NCBI GenBank assembly: GCA_015039465.1 | Contig: MU130033.1 | Location: forward strand, 15,236-66,876 | Origin: Phlegmacium glaucopus | Lineage: Eukaryota; Basidiomycota; Agaricomycetes; Agaricales; Cortinariaceae | Length of the DNA: 51,641 nt | Reading direction: 5' to 3' | Part shown: positions 1 through 12,387 of the stretch, piece by piece | How positions within the stretch are numbered: the stretch's first letter is position 1 | Layout of the letters: the number at the start of each line of letters is the position of its first letter | Notes under the pieces: generated by a model | Databases searched by the model: none | Seen by the model: only the letters and a program-made list of their open reading frames with translations | What the model was told of the DNA's origin: nothing | Made by a program: the position numbers and the translations under genes

Positions 1-1422
1 AGACCAAAAATTCATCCTCCAATTTGCGGCAGAGAAGTTGACTGGGGGTAAGTCAAATCCTGCCGAGTTTCCCGAATCAGCTGGCGGCCATGGAGCAAAA
101 CTAGGTTGGATCCCCATGTTACTATTAACCATTAAATCTCGTACTTATTTGAGCTCGCAGCTTGCTTGTCTGTTCGCCTAGCGCTAGAGTTCAACCCGAT
201 ATCCACGGAAGTCAGGTCGCGTGAGTTGGAACAGGTTGAAAAATATATGCGCGTCTGCCTCGTCGTACACGACAGCTTCGAAACGGCTATGACTGTCTCT
301 CCATCAGAGCCTATACTTGCGGAGGCTGCCCGTAATCTTATGAAAGACAATCCTACTTTCGATGTCCCCCGCTCTCTCCTCCAGCAGCTGGAGAAGCCAG
401 GGTTGAATAAAGGGGACAGGGGAGAGCTGATAGCTGAGCTTCTGCTCATCCTTGCATCTGATGCGGCATATCATAAGAAAGCTCGACTCACTCCGAGGCC
501 AAACACAAGAGGTCAGAGGAATCAAAGCGTAACAAAGATCGAGATCGAACCCACCACATCGAGAGCCGTCAGTCTGGAGTCGTTCATCAAAGAGTTACTT
601 GCCAAGGAACAGCATGACCAGATCCTGAATGTTAAGCCGGCCAAGTCGCGAACACCCACCGAAGGGAAACAATCATTCGGGGTCACATTCAATGAGTCGA
701 AGGTGTATTTCAACCACTTTATAAAGATCAACGATCCCAATGTAATCAAGCGTGACTCCTTGTGGAAGCTCATCGCTAGAGGTGCTGCGGTCCTGTGCGC
801 CAATGGTCAACGCGGCGTGGACATTGTCATTCCATTCATGTATTGCGCTAAGAAATTATCCAAAACCAATGTCTCGGCCATCTTCATCCAGGTGAAGAAT
901 GACGCAACCTTCACAACAAAGCCTAATGTTATTTTGTTTGACCTGATGAATCCTTACTTCCTCCGCTTCTTTGATATAGAGGAGGAACCCTTACCTGTGA
1001 TTCGAATGGTTTTCGCCCTCGCTTCACATTCACCTGCAATTGAAGTCATTCCGCCAAAGCACGAACGTTTTCCACAAACGGCAAAGACACAGGCAGCAGA
1101 AAAGTCCTCCAAGGGATCCCCTAGATACACTTCATACGACATCTGGTGTGCCAAAGCGTGTTCTGATACTTTTGGAGTCATTAAACCCGGGGACGATGAT
1201 ACCTACGCAAATCTCTTGAAAGTGTGTAAAGTCTTCCCGGCTGCTTATACTGATGGTATCGCTCAGCACGTTCCGAGCGTTGAGAGCATGAGGCGTAAGA
1301 TGAATCCTGGGACGGCGACTGGTGCTGACCACTGGAATGAGTTTTGTGGTGGTGATATTAGGGAGAAAGTTGAGGACACAGCGGATAATGTAGATTTTAG
1401 TTATGAAAACGAGGAAGAATGA
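1..1422 (+). CDS. Crinkler-like NTPase/PD-(D/E)xK nuclease protein, 3' part (5' end outside window)
   Basis: The open frame enters from the left edge, is interrupted by an intron ending at 160 (donor GTTGGA at 105, or GTAAGT at 48; both keep the frame) and then runs from 161 to a TGA at 1420-1422. The part after the intron contains GVDIVIPF with Asp at base 820 followed 23 residues later by IFIQVKN, the Asp...Gln-x-Lys pattern of the PD-(D/E)xK nuclease fold. The related locus at 21.3-24.5 kb shows that the missing upstream part is a P-loop NTPase with a DEAH Walker B. This NTPase-plus-nuclease layout is known for crinkler (CRN)-like proteins of basidiomycetes; activity and target are inference. 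I see no stop or frameshift in this copy, so it may be functional. Alternative: a nuclease-inactive member used only for NTPase signalling. Confidence 0.7.
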
Positions 1423-2311
1423 TAACACTCTCTAGCACTGGGTGGAAATCAAACTCGGGCTTTGTACTTTATTTGCTACGTGACTCTAGGGAATATAATG
1501 GCTACATTATGAATTGGAAACGCGTATCTTGCAGGACTGTTGATTAAGCATGTGGTCCCGTTCACTCAGGAGGTCACGACTCGTCGCTCTTCTCTACCAG
1601 CGGGGTGTCTTTGGGTCCAGCGACCCGTTGAGGGTATAGATCTACACATATAGAGCAATATTCCTGCTGCGCCGGAGTAAACTTCCATGAATATTTATGC
1701 CATGTGCCGTACCGAGTTGTGATTCAATCAGTATGTAAGAAACGTCGGGTAAGTATGAGAATTACCTCTCAAATTGTTGAGTTCTTTCTTCGGACTTGCT
1801 TCTCCAGATGGCACTTCAGGTCCGCGATGTAATGCGTTCATGGCGTCATAACGTAACGAATTGGTTTGAATTAATTCTGGCGACGATGTGGCTGAAAAAT
1901 TAGTGAGCGAGGATAATTAATTTTTGTTTGTAAATTATACAAGCGATTGGTAGGTGGTGAGAAGAGCGAAGCTATTACCAATCGATGGAGACCGGCCTCT
2001 CGGCAGCTATGCATCCTTGCTCAACACCGTAACCTGGCCGTCGAATTGAGGGGAACTTATCCTTCTGGCTTCCGTTGTGGATTAAACCTGCAACATAAGA
2101 GCCAATAGCTATTGAGAAGGTCGCCTTACTGAAAATCATGGACAAAGACAGACTCAGCGCCCAAGTACTTCTAAATCGGGAACCACACCCCCGGTTCACA
2201 GCTCTTGAGAGCTCTTGACAGATACCGTGTGATGCAGATTCTCTCTCTACGCTGTTTGATTCCCAACCCTCATATAGCTCCTCTTTTTTTCTTATTCAAC
2301 AGACAAACAAG
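1423..2311. other. Intergenic; start of it repeated at 21.18-21.31 kb
   Basis: No gene found. Bases about 1480-1600, just past the crinkler-like stop codon, match the sequence past the stop of the second crinkler-like locus (minus strand, about 21,180-21,310), including the shared string GCATGTGGTCCCGTTCA, so the duplicated unit includes 3' flank. The last 40 bases before 2312 (CATATAG, then a T-rich stretch) look like the promoter and 5' leader of the next gene. Confidence 0.5.
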
Positions 2312-5300
2312 ATGAGCACCACCTTGACTGGCATTTTCCTGTCTTCGCTCCTTCTCCACCCACCTACAGTTACTCTGGCCAACGGGACTAGCGGTGAATA
2401 TGGCCAGCGACTGGGCTCAAACCTGTTAGCCCTCCAGAGTACATCCGTGGTCCCATACAATAATAGTATTGACACCAGTGAGTGCCATGCAGAATAATCC
2501 ATTATCACCACCAAAAATACATGACAGCGAAATCAATCGCAGATGGCATAATACTACTGCGACTGTAACATTGGAACAGTGAGATCAGGTACTGATTAGA
2601 TTAGCACATGACTAGCTCACTCCGAGTAGATACAGAGAGCGCCTAATCCGAATCCATCACGATCCCAGCAGATCTCACCTTTCCAACGTCCTTGGCCCCC
2701 ATCCTTATACATTCCACAGGTGTGTACGTATAACATAATGGACGCACTGGAACTCATGACATTGGCAGACAATTCGGTGTGCGTGGTGCCGAACATCACT
2801 TTCACCCTGCCAGTGGACAGAAATCGTGATATCAGCGGAAATGCCCAGTAATCAACTCATGTACTCGAACGCATCATTCGCGAACAAACAGCACGCATTC
2901 GCCATTAAAACAATCAGTGTTTGTAAAGATATATTTACTACTGAGGCGAACGGTTTCCCATACATGTAAGCTCATAGATCATCATCGTTCCTATGGGTCA
3001 ATTTCTGACACTACCTGACCATACCAGTTTTCTCAACGGATACCTGTCAAATCTTCATGGTGGTGTCACTGTCAATGGAGTCGGGGGCGTAGCAGTTGGA
3101 GTGCTTATAGCTCTCACAATATTCATATCGACGCACCACGGATGCAAGGTTTATAATGCAGGGACAGAAAAGATGGATACTTTGCACCAGCTAGAGCTCC
3201 CCACGCCCAGACTGAAGCCTCGTCCAGATAACCTTCGTGGCGTCGATGTAGCCTCATCCAACACCACGTTCAATTTACCCGTAGAATCCCGAGGAAACCA
3301 CAGCCACCCGTCCCGGAAAGAATGTTCCACTATTCTGGGTGTCATGCTCGGCTCTCTCCATAAGCAGGTGTTCGCCACGCGACGCCAACGATGGCTGTGG
3401 AATACATCAGCATCTGTGGCCTCCACTGCTCTGATAGTTTCCGGGCTTAGTTACCTACCACGAGTTGCGGCTCAGACTGATAGCCCTGCTTTTCGTATCA
3501 ACTCCAGTCTGCCCACGGGGGTGGTCACACTTGTGGGCGTCCTTGCGCTCGGGTTCAATGCGTGGCTACAGGGTGGCATTGATGCTGCTCCACAGGTTGT
3601 TCGTGCAACTCGCTACATTTTTTCCTTGAAAACCTTGTCAGGTTTGGACGTCGATCTATCATCAGAATCTAGCAACACGTTTTTCACTGTATTTTCATTT
3701 GCTCACAAGCATTTGACTTCTTTCGTTTTGGACACCGCCCAACGTGGCTTCTTCCATCGCAAATATTGTGCCTTGGTAGGTACAAAAGGAGTGCAGGAGA
3801 TCCCACTTGATGTGCCGCCCTCTAAGAAACTCGGGTGTCCAGCTACAGGGTGTCAATCCACCAAGAAGTGCCGCAATATCTCATCTGTCACCAAACTCCC
3901 TTTACCAACGGTAGCCCGTTATAATGTTCTGACCCCAGATGCCCAAAGTGTTGCTTTGCTTGAAGGTATGGCAGGCTGTCATGACAAGCTTCGCCCCATG
4001 CCTTTATTTTTGATCCACGGCTGCATCTTTCCCCTCCGCAGTCTGGTGTATCTTCCGCTTCGGTTTTGGATTGATCCAGAGGTGCTCGCCAAGGATGAAC
4101 TCGCCGAGCTCATTGCCTTGCACATTAGATGTCCGATGGACTGTTTTTCCACTTTACGGCAATGGTTCAGTGGTGCTGACATTTGGGAATGGGTGTCGAC
4201 GGTGGAATCGAGCGATGCTTCTTATACGGTCGCCAGGTCTCTTGAATGTAACGACAGTTTTCGATTTGAGCAGCATGACCCTACTATCCCATGGCCATCA
4301 AAGGACGGATTAACATGCCTACCTTGCGAAAGGGCAGCACGCAAGGACAGGGCGACCGCCAGTCTTGCCATGTTAAAAGTTGCCTTTTGGTTCACGCGGT
4401 ATGCGTTCTATCATGAGGCTTTCTATCACGATGGTGTAGTCATGCGGGGTGAAAAAAACGCGACAGCAGCTGATGTCGTTTTGGAGATACTCAATAACGG
4501 ATCTGCTACCATGCAACGCACTAATGCAGCAGTTTTAACCCATCTGTCCAGGAGAGGCACCTTCCTCGAGCTCCCAGAATACCCACTTAGCATAGAACAT
4601 GCTGCTAGCATTGCCGAGATTGTTGCTGCGTTCATACTGAGCATGGTGGCCGACCCAGGAATTTGGGTAGCCGCGACAGTTGCTCGTCAAATCACCGTGC
4701 GCGTGTTGGTATCCGAATCGGGTCGAGGCTTGCCGTTGGCACAGCGCTGGGGTTGGTGCTGCCTTGGGCGCTTCCCCATTTTTGAGACTCCCAAAACCCA
4801 GGGGATTGCAGTATGGAGTTATTCGAGGTACAATTCTTGGGGCGCCGTATTGTACGGCTGGCTGGCTATCGCAGCTGCATTGGCGGGAACCAGGCTGCGC
4901 AGCCAGGCAGCGCAACTTCAATGGTGTACAAACTTTGAAATTCACCTATGGGTCGGATGGGTGGCATATGGTGCCATTGTCCTCGTCGTTCTAGTATCCT
5001 TGGTCCTGTCGCTGCTAGGGCCATCCAAACGCAATAAGCACAAAGCACGTGCGGGACCACTGGCTGCAGAAGTGACACTGTTGCAACTCACTCCGTGGAA
5101 AGTGGCACGGTTATTCGGAATGGCAGCCGCAATCGTCTCCGGCGCGTTAGTGCTGCTGTACCCATCTATGAGGTGGCTTGGATATCTTCCCGAGGTCGCC
5201 AGCATGATTCTCTGGTTTGGATCAGAAGAATATACGTACAGCGCCGGATATTCTGGGAGTGCTACTGCGGTGGCTATCTTGGCATCTGGGCTGGCTGGCA

Positions 5301-5356
5301 TCTCTCGAGGCTTCCAACTAAAGGTTCCCTTCAGCTGTTTAACTGTAGTTGGATGA
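2312..5356 (+). CDS. Orphan multi-pass membrane protein with short signal-anchor N-terminus (multi-exon)
   Basis: I do not recognise this protein. The likely start is the ATG at 2312, which opens a hydrophobic N-terminus (LTGIFLSSLLLHPPTVTLA) typical of a signal peptide; the first exon probably ends at 2477 before GTGAGT. One or more short exons may lie in 2600-2850 (for example around bases 2740-2830), but their borders are not resolved. The last exon begins about 2976 after CTCATAG and stays open to the TGA at 5356, encoding about 790 residues. In its 787-residue ATG frame, hydrophobic segments lie near residues 27-47, 139-158, 173-190, 545-568, 618-636, 652-677, 705-725 and 765-782; a large polar, Cys-containing loop lies between the third and fourth. 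No catalytic motif is visible. The long intact frame with conserved-looking membrane segments argues for a real gene. Confidence 0.6.
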
Positions 5357-6336
5357 AATTGGAGGTCGACACATATATTACCTATGCCATTTCTTTCCCC
5401 GTTTTATACCATTACGATTAACCTTTTGGCCGTCTTTATCTTTGCACTTATGCGCCTTTATCTTTCACAGGAAGTTATATTTCATCTTCACGGGAAATTA
5501 TCTGGAAGCACATGCTAGGAAAACAGAGATTACGAAGGAGAAAACTCACACTTACTCGAGATCCCGTTCCGCCAAATCAGGGAAAGAACGAAAAAGGGGG
5601 AGAAACACGCATATGAAAACATTCCTGGTAAGTACTGGTATCGTATTCGAATTCCGTGGTCCCGTGGGTGAGTAGGGGTGCTCTTCTATTCTTCCTTGAC
5701 ATCCTCGGACACTGGCGCTAAAATCATCTTTGGGTGCATGGTGCAATAACGCGCACATCTGGGGGCTACTAACTTGTATACTATCAACTAACATACCCTG
5801 GTGCGGTCGGCGATGACCACTAGATTATTTCTGGATGCTCACCATCGTCTATAACGCTAACACCACTGCAACATATTCTCCACCGTTAGCCAGATCATGA
5901 GAATTAGCATTCGGTTGATCATAGCCCTTGAGGTGATTCCTGCTGAAAAAATAAATTCTAGCCATGTCTGGGAATATCAGAAATGAGATGAGAGATATCT
6001 ACACAATATCTACTAGTACAAGATATCAATGTCATAACAGAAAAGATTGGTCCCGTGATAAAGGAGAATGTAGCAAACGAGAAACAAAATACCCACTGCC
6101 GTCCGTGATGAAATTTGAAAAGTTAAGTGAGATATTACTCTCGTCGGTATAGAGCATTACGTAAATGCTATCGACCACATGACGAGGTGCATGACCGCTG
6201 CGCGGCAGCGCCCTTTGCCCTCAACGACCAGCTCTTCACGCTTTAAACTTAACTTTCATTTCATACTTTAAGCCATACTTCCGAGGTACGTTCGGTTATC
6301 TGATTGAGTGCCTAGTGGTTTATACGGTCTATAGAG
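5357..6336. other. Intergenic, no gene seen
   Basis: About 1 kb between the membrane-protein stop and the abp1 start. Only short unlinked open frames occur and none resembles a known protein. The final 100 bases are pyrimidine-rich and would hold the abp1 promoter and leader. Confidence 0.5.
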
Positions 6337-9154
6337 ATGTCTCTCCAAATCAATCTCTCCAGCAAAGAGATTGCAAATGCATATCAAGATGTCATCAACG
6401 GCAAAGGAATAGATTGGGCGATTTTTACCTACGAAGGTGGTACAAATGATCTCAAGGTTCAGGCTACAGGAAATGGCGGTTTGGAAGAGCTCGAAGAAGA
6501 GTTTTCTGATGGGAGGTAAGTACCCTGCCCCTATGATCAGGAAAATAAATGTTAATGATGAAAATCTTTTCAGAATCCAATACGCCTTTGCCAAGGTCAT
6601 AGATCGCAATGTATGTCATGTATCTTCTGCGATCCCGTTAGCCCCGTTAATATCTATCTTCTCGATCAGAGCCAACTTCCTAAATTCGTCCAAATCAATT
6701 GGTGTGGAGATGGGGTTCCGGAAGCGAAGAAGGGCCTTTTCCATACCCATTCAGGTGCGGTAGCTCGATATCTTCGTGGAACGCATGTGGTGGTCAGTGC
6801 ACGCAATGAAGTACGTGATTTCGTGAACCTTCGCTCATGCTCAACTCACGTTCTGGTCAAGAATGATGTTACTCCATCGCTTATCATGTCTCGAGTGGAA
6901 GCCGCATCTGGAGCGAAATATTCAACTCACAAGGAACAACCACGTCAGTTCGAGCCCATTGCTCCTGTTGGTACAGCCTACACGCCAGTCGGCAAGGTCG
7001 ACATTGCTGCATTGAGGAAGGCTCCTCCGCCCGCGGCCAAGCCCACCCTACCTTCTTCGTCTTCAAGACCTGCCTTTAGTGCCGCCAAACCAACCATTTC
7101 CGCAGGCTCTGTTTATGGCAGGACTGTAAATCCTGGTTCTGCCCCTGCAGATGCCTGGCCAGAAGAGAAACCCTCCTTTCCTCCAGCTGCAGTACCACCC
7201 CCTCCGCCTGCAGCTTCTCGCCCTCCAACCCTTCCTACTACCAGTCGACCGGCCTTCAGTGCTATGGTATGTGTTTGTACATAGTATGACAACCCGTCTG
7301 ATCGTATTTTTATTTTCAGGCCCCTAAACAGCAACCAGCGTTTTCTGCCACTCCTTCTCGCTCCCCAGTTGCTCCATCTCCTGTTGTTTCATCGAACGTA
7401 CCTGTAAAACCAGCAGAGGAGGATCGGATTGAACCGGCTAAGAGCGCCTACTCTCCAGTCAGCCTTCCGGCACCCAAGAAGCTAAAAAATCCTTTTGCAA
7501 CAATGGAAAAGCAGTCACAGCAAACGATTAGTCCGAGTTCCTCTTCTTCACTAGGGGGAGCCAAGAAATTGACTTGGTCTGAGAGGCAAGCTCTTGCCAA
7601 GAAACAAGCAGAGGAAGAAGAGGCTAGAAGCCGTGGTGCAGCTTTTGTTCCCCCTGCTGCCAGTCCGATGTCAAAACCTGTTTTCAAATCCAATGCACCT
7701 TCTTTTGGAAGAGCGACGGCACCACAGAGTGCTCCAAGGAACTTTGGTGCAGTTGGTGTTGCTGCAGGTGTTGGTGCTGCCGTAGGAGCTACGGCTGCCT
7801 TTTCTGCTCGATCGATCCCTTCCGCGCCTGTTCCTACCCCAAGTAGCTATACTTCTGCTCGAGATGCTGTCCGAGATGCTGCTTGGGGTACGGAAGAGGA
7901 AGCTCAGACTGCAGCTGTCGAAGCTGAGCCAGAGCCAGAGCCAGAATATCAACCCGAACCTGAACCCGAGCCTGAACCTCAATATCAAGCTGTGAGTATA
8001 ATATTTTTTGTTCCTAACCCTTTCACTGAATCGTTCACTGAATGAATCTCTTAGCCCCCTCCGCCTCCACCGCCTCCACCGCCTCCTCCCCCACCGGCAC
8101 TTGTACGGCAGCCAGAGCCGGAAATGGCTGTCCCTGCTCCTCCTCCTCCACCGCCACCACCGCCACCACCTCCACCACCTCAGTTTGCTCCCGTTGCCTC
8201 ACAGGTGAGTTCATTATTGAAATCGAACATGATATGTTCTTATTCTCTGCAGGTCGCAGCTCCTCTCGCCCCAGAACCGGAGCCAGAGCCGGAACCAGAG
8301 CCAGAGCGAGGAGTGGGCCATGTAGCGTACGCTGGTCAAGGCACCATTGCTGTTGTCCTCTACGAGTATGAGGTTAGTAATCTACTGTTTCTTTATCCCA
8401 TGTTCTAATCCATCCTTTTGTGAAACTTTGAAAGGCCACGGAAGACAATGAAATGAACCTAGTGGAAGGAGAGTTCATTACAGACGTTGAGGAAATTGAT
8501 GAAGGGTGGTGGACAGGCGTTGGTTCGGGAGGGAAGACGGGGTTATTCCCTTGTAAGTCATTCGTCTCTGGCTTTTCGTTCCTGCGACAACTAAGACATG
8601 GTTTAGCGAACTACGTTGAGGTCGTACATCAGGCTGAAGCCCACGAAGAGGAGGAGCCGGTGGAAGAAGCTGCGCCGCCGCCTCCACCACCACCACCACC
8701 ACCACCACCTCCTCCTCCTCCTCCTCCGCCGCCACCTGTGGGTGTTTCCCCTAATATGCGTAAACACTTAACCTTACTCTGCCCATTTTAGCCACCTCCA
8801 GTTGCACCTGCTGCACCTCCTCGTCCGCCTACACCGCCTCCCGCCCCTGATGTCGGGATCGTTGCAATTGCTCTCTATGAGTAAGTCCAATATACCGAGC
8901 CAGCCTTTATCAACCAGTCTCTAACATATTTCACACAGTTATGATGCTGCCGAAGATAACGAGATTACCTTTAGTGAGGGCGATAGGATTACCGAGATCG
9001 AGCCTGCGTCAGAGGATTGGTGGCAAGGCAAGAATCCACGTGGAGAAATTGGGTTGTTCCCTGGTAAGTTTGGTTATCGTACTTGGTTATTGCTTGGACC
9101 GCATATTCATGTTCATTTTTAGCGAATTACGTGGAGGTGCAGGCCCAGGAGTGA
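6337..9154 (+). CDS. abp1: Abp1/drebrin-like actin-binding protein (ADF-H + two SH3)
   Basis: Twelve exons join in frame to a 732-residue protein; introns are 6516-6573, 6611-6669, 6811-6861, 7267-7319, 7992-8054, 8205-8252, 8373-8434, 8553-8606, 8738-8791, 8881-8938 and 9064-9122, all GT-AG. Residues 1 to about 130 are an actin-depolymerising-factor homology domain (VQINWCGDGVPEAKKG, ending near ARNENDVTPSLIM). A Pro/Ala-rich linker with long PPP runs and Glu-Pro repeats follows, then two SH3 domains at about 558-612 (ALYDY-type VVLYEYE, WW, GLFPSNYVEV) and 672-729 (ALYDYDAAEDNE, DWWQG, GLFPANYVEV). Abp1 links F-actin and Arp2/3 to endocytic patches at the cell cortex; the SH3 domains bind proline-rich partners. 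Two SH3 domains instead of yeast's one is common in filamentous fungi. An AATAAA-like signal lies about 30 bases after the stop. Confidence 0.93.
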
Positions 9155-9326
9155 TCTGAGCTCTGAGTGTAGACGCCTTGTTATAATAATAAAATTGCTT
9201 GTTCTTGTTTGGTTGTGCGTCTGTGTTTCACTCTCAGCTATATCTACTGCCCAAGGACGAGGTCCGCTTGCTCATGTTATTCTCCGGTCTGGGTAGGCAG
9301 AAGATGAGATTGAATGCCTCCTTTTA

Positions 9327-10541
9327 ATGGATCCTGACCCATGTCATTTTATAGCATGTTTTAGCCCCTCTGTAGCGCCAACGATCAGGAAACTTTGGGG
9401 TATGCAAAGCAAATCTTATCCACACCACAAAAGTTTTTTGATTTCTTAATAGTCAAGAATGGTGGAACTTTGACGCATACAGACGCTGAATTTAAAAGGG
9501 CCAATTTCTTTTTCTGTGATGGGATGGATGATCCGTGGCTGAATGAGTACGTCGTTGGAAGTAAATTTTGTGTCTCGTTCCTAATCCTGATGGTTACAGA
9601 CTGTTATCTCGATGTTTGATTGTTCGTCTGACATGCGTAGTGATGACCCTCGCGGCTTTCTGATGAGCCTTGGTATCGTTTATAACTACACTCCAGGTTC
9701 GGCATGCTTCTTGGGTCACGCTCTGTGTTATTGAAGACTTTATTATGCCCATTGCTGCATATACCCTTGGCGGTAGGGTCGATCTGACTCTTTTTACAAA
9801 AAGCGCATATATATATGTTCATCTTTTCTTCTTTTCTGCCAGATGGATTTGACTCGACGAAGATACGAATCCTCGAACCTCCCGGTACACGTAAACGCAA
9901 AGCAACACAAGCTGATACTATCGTTGATGCACTAACCAACTCGATCGAAATACCTGCGGACATATTGAGAGAAACCAAGGCGATTTCTCGCAAACGACCC
10001 TTTGATGATTCTATGCATGAAGAGCAGCGACCACGTAAAAAGGCACGCATAGACGCGCATGCTCTTGTCTTTCCTGAGCTCTACGACCATCCACCTTCGT
10101 TGAAAAAACCTCAGGCTATTTCGAGTACTCTTGGCGAATCTAAAAAGGTTGATGACGTTCCTCGTCGTTTCGCTATCTTTCCGAAATCTTCCAGGAATGC
10201 CAGTCGAGCCATATCGCAACACTTTCTGAGCCAGATACGTCAGACGCCTGCAGATGATCCCAATGATATATCGTAAGGCTGGATTTAGCCAACTTGCTCT
10301 TCTCGACGATGGATTGATATCATACTTGGCATCTAGAGCGTTGAACCCCTTCTCATTGTTTTGGAATGACCTTTTAGAAACACATCTTTCTGATGACAAC
10401 ATGGCGCCTTTGACTCTATCTGTTGATGATCTTCTCCAGGCGCCTAGAGCGAGAGCTACTGTCTTTGCTGTCGACACCGATTACTTAGGAAGGACATTTG
10501 TCGACTTGGGTCCAGCTGCTGAACGGCTTGCGAGTTTCTAA
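9327..10541 (+). CDS. Small BRCT-domain protein, probably nuclear
   Basis: Six exons (introns 9400-9452, 9547-9599, 9622-9696, 9773-9842, 10273-10336) join in frame from the ATG at 9327 to 299 residues. Residues 1 to about 88 have the BRCT pattern: a beta strand (CHFIACFSPSVAP), an arginine-bearing helix running into NGG, strand ANFFFCDG, then VRHASWVTLCVIED with the invariant Trp followed by Cys, ending in AYTLG. After this come basic clusters (RKRK, RKKAR) that look like nuclear localisation signals, and a C-terminal helical part of about 100 residues with no recognised fold. BRCT domains bind phosphopeptides or partners in DNA repair and telomere proteins; the exact role is not deducible. 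A Rap1-like telomere protein was considered, but no Myb domain is visible. The donor at 9400 (GTATGC) is confirmed by frame and by BRCT continuity. Confidence 0.68.
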
Positions 10542-10780
10542 CAATAATCGAAGGCTAATTTATTGGCCACCGCAAAATAGTTCATGTTACAATTATGTGT
10601 CTGTGCGGTAACATGATTGATAAGCAGCCATACAACTTTGCACAACACATTTGCTCCCTGATTACCCTATACGCGGCCTGAAAAACGTTGCACGTTGGTT
10701 GCACATTGCCAGGCACCGGTTATAAGTGGATGTGTATTTTTTCTGGTGTCGTATGACAGATCAGTTGACCGCAATCCCTT

Positions 10781-12387
10781 TTAGGTGTATGTCCTGATTG
10801 ATGGGATGCAATGCAAGAAGGTTTGCTCAAGAAGAGCCTCGTACTCGGGTCTAAATGGCAGGCATTCGACCAATACGGACATATGACTCAGCTGCCAATC
10901 TGGGTACTCTCGCTTTTCCATGATGGTCACGAATTCGTCCTGTGAATTTTAAACTGAGATGACAACAGACGAACGTGGTTTGGGTTATTACTCACGATCT
11001 GGATTTCCCCTTGTCGGTGTACTTTGAACTGAGGCGTGTCAGTAGCATGGGGCAGGGCATATCTGGCTACAAGTCCGAGGCGAGACAATTTGGGAAGTTT
11101 TTTGGAGATCAAGTCCAGCAGCTGAGGCGATAACGAAATCAGGCTTATGCGCAATGTGTTAAGAGTTTCCCTCCGCAAAGGGTCGTTCAAGAAGTTAAGT
11201 GCCTCATCGACGTCATCGTAGCTCCGATAACAGCCTGTCAGTGACAATGAAGTGATAGTATGGGAAAATTGTCGCAAACAAAAGGTTGATGCGTCAACTG
11301 GAAATAGATTGGAAGGGATGTCTAGGACGCGTAATTTCGCCAGTTTGACGCCTTTTATGGCGTCTTTGACCCAAGAATCGAAGGATATTGGGTCAGGAGT
11401 CAAGCCAAGTCCGCCGTACTGTGTCGCTCGGAGTCGAAGATTTCGGAGATTTGACTGGTTCATGTTCAAGAAATGAGTGAGACCTTCAGGGTCACCCAAA
11501 TGAATGGCTTCTATGGGGATAGCAACGCTGAGATCTTGCAGCGCAGGAAGACGATCGATGGCTCGAAATAATGGAGATAAGTCTGCAGACTTCCAAGATT
11601 CGATGATGAGGATTTGAAGTGTTGAACGGTGGCGACTGATGGCGGGTGCAAAGTGGGATCCCATGATTTCACTTCGCTCGAAAGCCGAATCTATGTTCTC
11701 CGAATGGATGCAAAGATGGAGTTCCTCAAGGTTTTGAACATAGAACGATGGGCCCATGAGATTTGTCACATTTTCGAGTGAAATATTTAGGGATAGTTTT
11801 CGGAGGTTGGCTTGGAAAACTGTTGAAACGAATGGAATAGCGGTGGCGCTGATATATGGCAGCCCACACCAAGTCACGTAGTAGTCTGTGATGTTGGGTA
11901 AACCACGCAAGACTTCGAGCATTATTCGAACGACGTCTTCGGTTGTTTTAAGAGTTCGTAACAAACGGTATTTTGGATGTTTGCAGTTGAAGGAGAGTTT
12001 TTGTTCCAAGAGGTCGACAAGCCGATGACGCAGTGAACGCCTGAGGATCGGTTCCAATTTGTCTCTGTCTAACGTTTCCTTGATAAAACCGGGGTATATG
12101 TGCAAGATGCGAACGCGTTTGGCAACAGCTGGATCTCTGATGAAAACGGCTTGAATATACAACTAACAAAAACACACAAAAAAAGGTTACCTGAGGCGTG
12201 ATAAGCTCCTTATCATTCTGTTGTCGAAATATGCAAAACTCATTTGTCGATATCGATAATCCATGGCTATCTCAAAAAAGGTACTATTGAGACTGATAAG
12301 ATCGCAGAGGAAAAGACCAGGGAGGAATTGAGCGACATGAAGCCAGATATCGCGGGGGAGTACTGTGGTGGTGGTGGTGGTGGTCAT
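10781..12387 (-). CDS. F-box protein with leucine-rich C-terminal region
   Basis: Three exons join in frame: 12191-12387, 10996-12136 and 10781-10939 (introns 12137-12190 and 10940-10995, GT-AG on the minus strand), giving 498 residues. The N-terminus has a poly-Thr run followed by LPRDIWLHVAQFLPG and CDLISLNSTF, a clear F-box. The rest is made of irregular Leu-rich strands and helices, as in F-box/LRR proteins of agaricomycetes. Such proteins recruit substrates to the SCF (Skp1-cullin) ubiquitin ligase. The last exon is easy to miss because the second exon reads past its GTGAGT donor into a false stop; splicing adds about 52 residues with a coherent helical sequence (DEFVTIMEKREYPDWQ). The substrate is unknown. 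Confidence 0.85.

Noticed and set aside
7671..8791. Minus-strand and off-frame ORFs across the proline-rich part of abp1
   Set aside because: They are shadows of Pro/Glu low-complexity codons; the spliced plus-strand frame explains the region.
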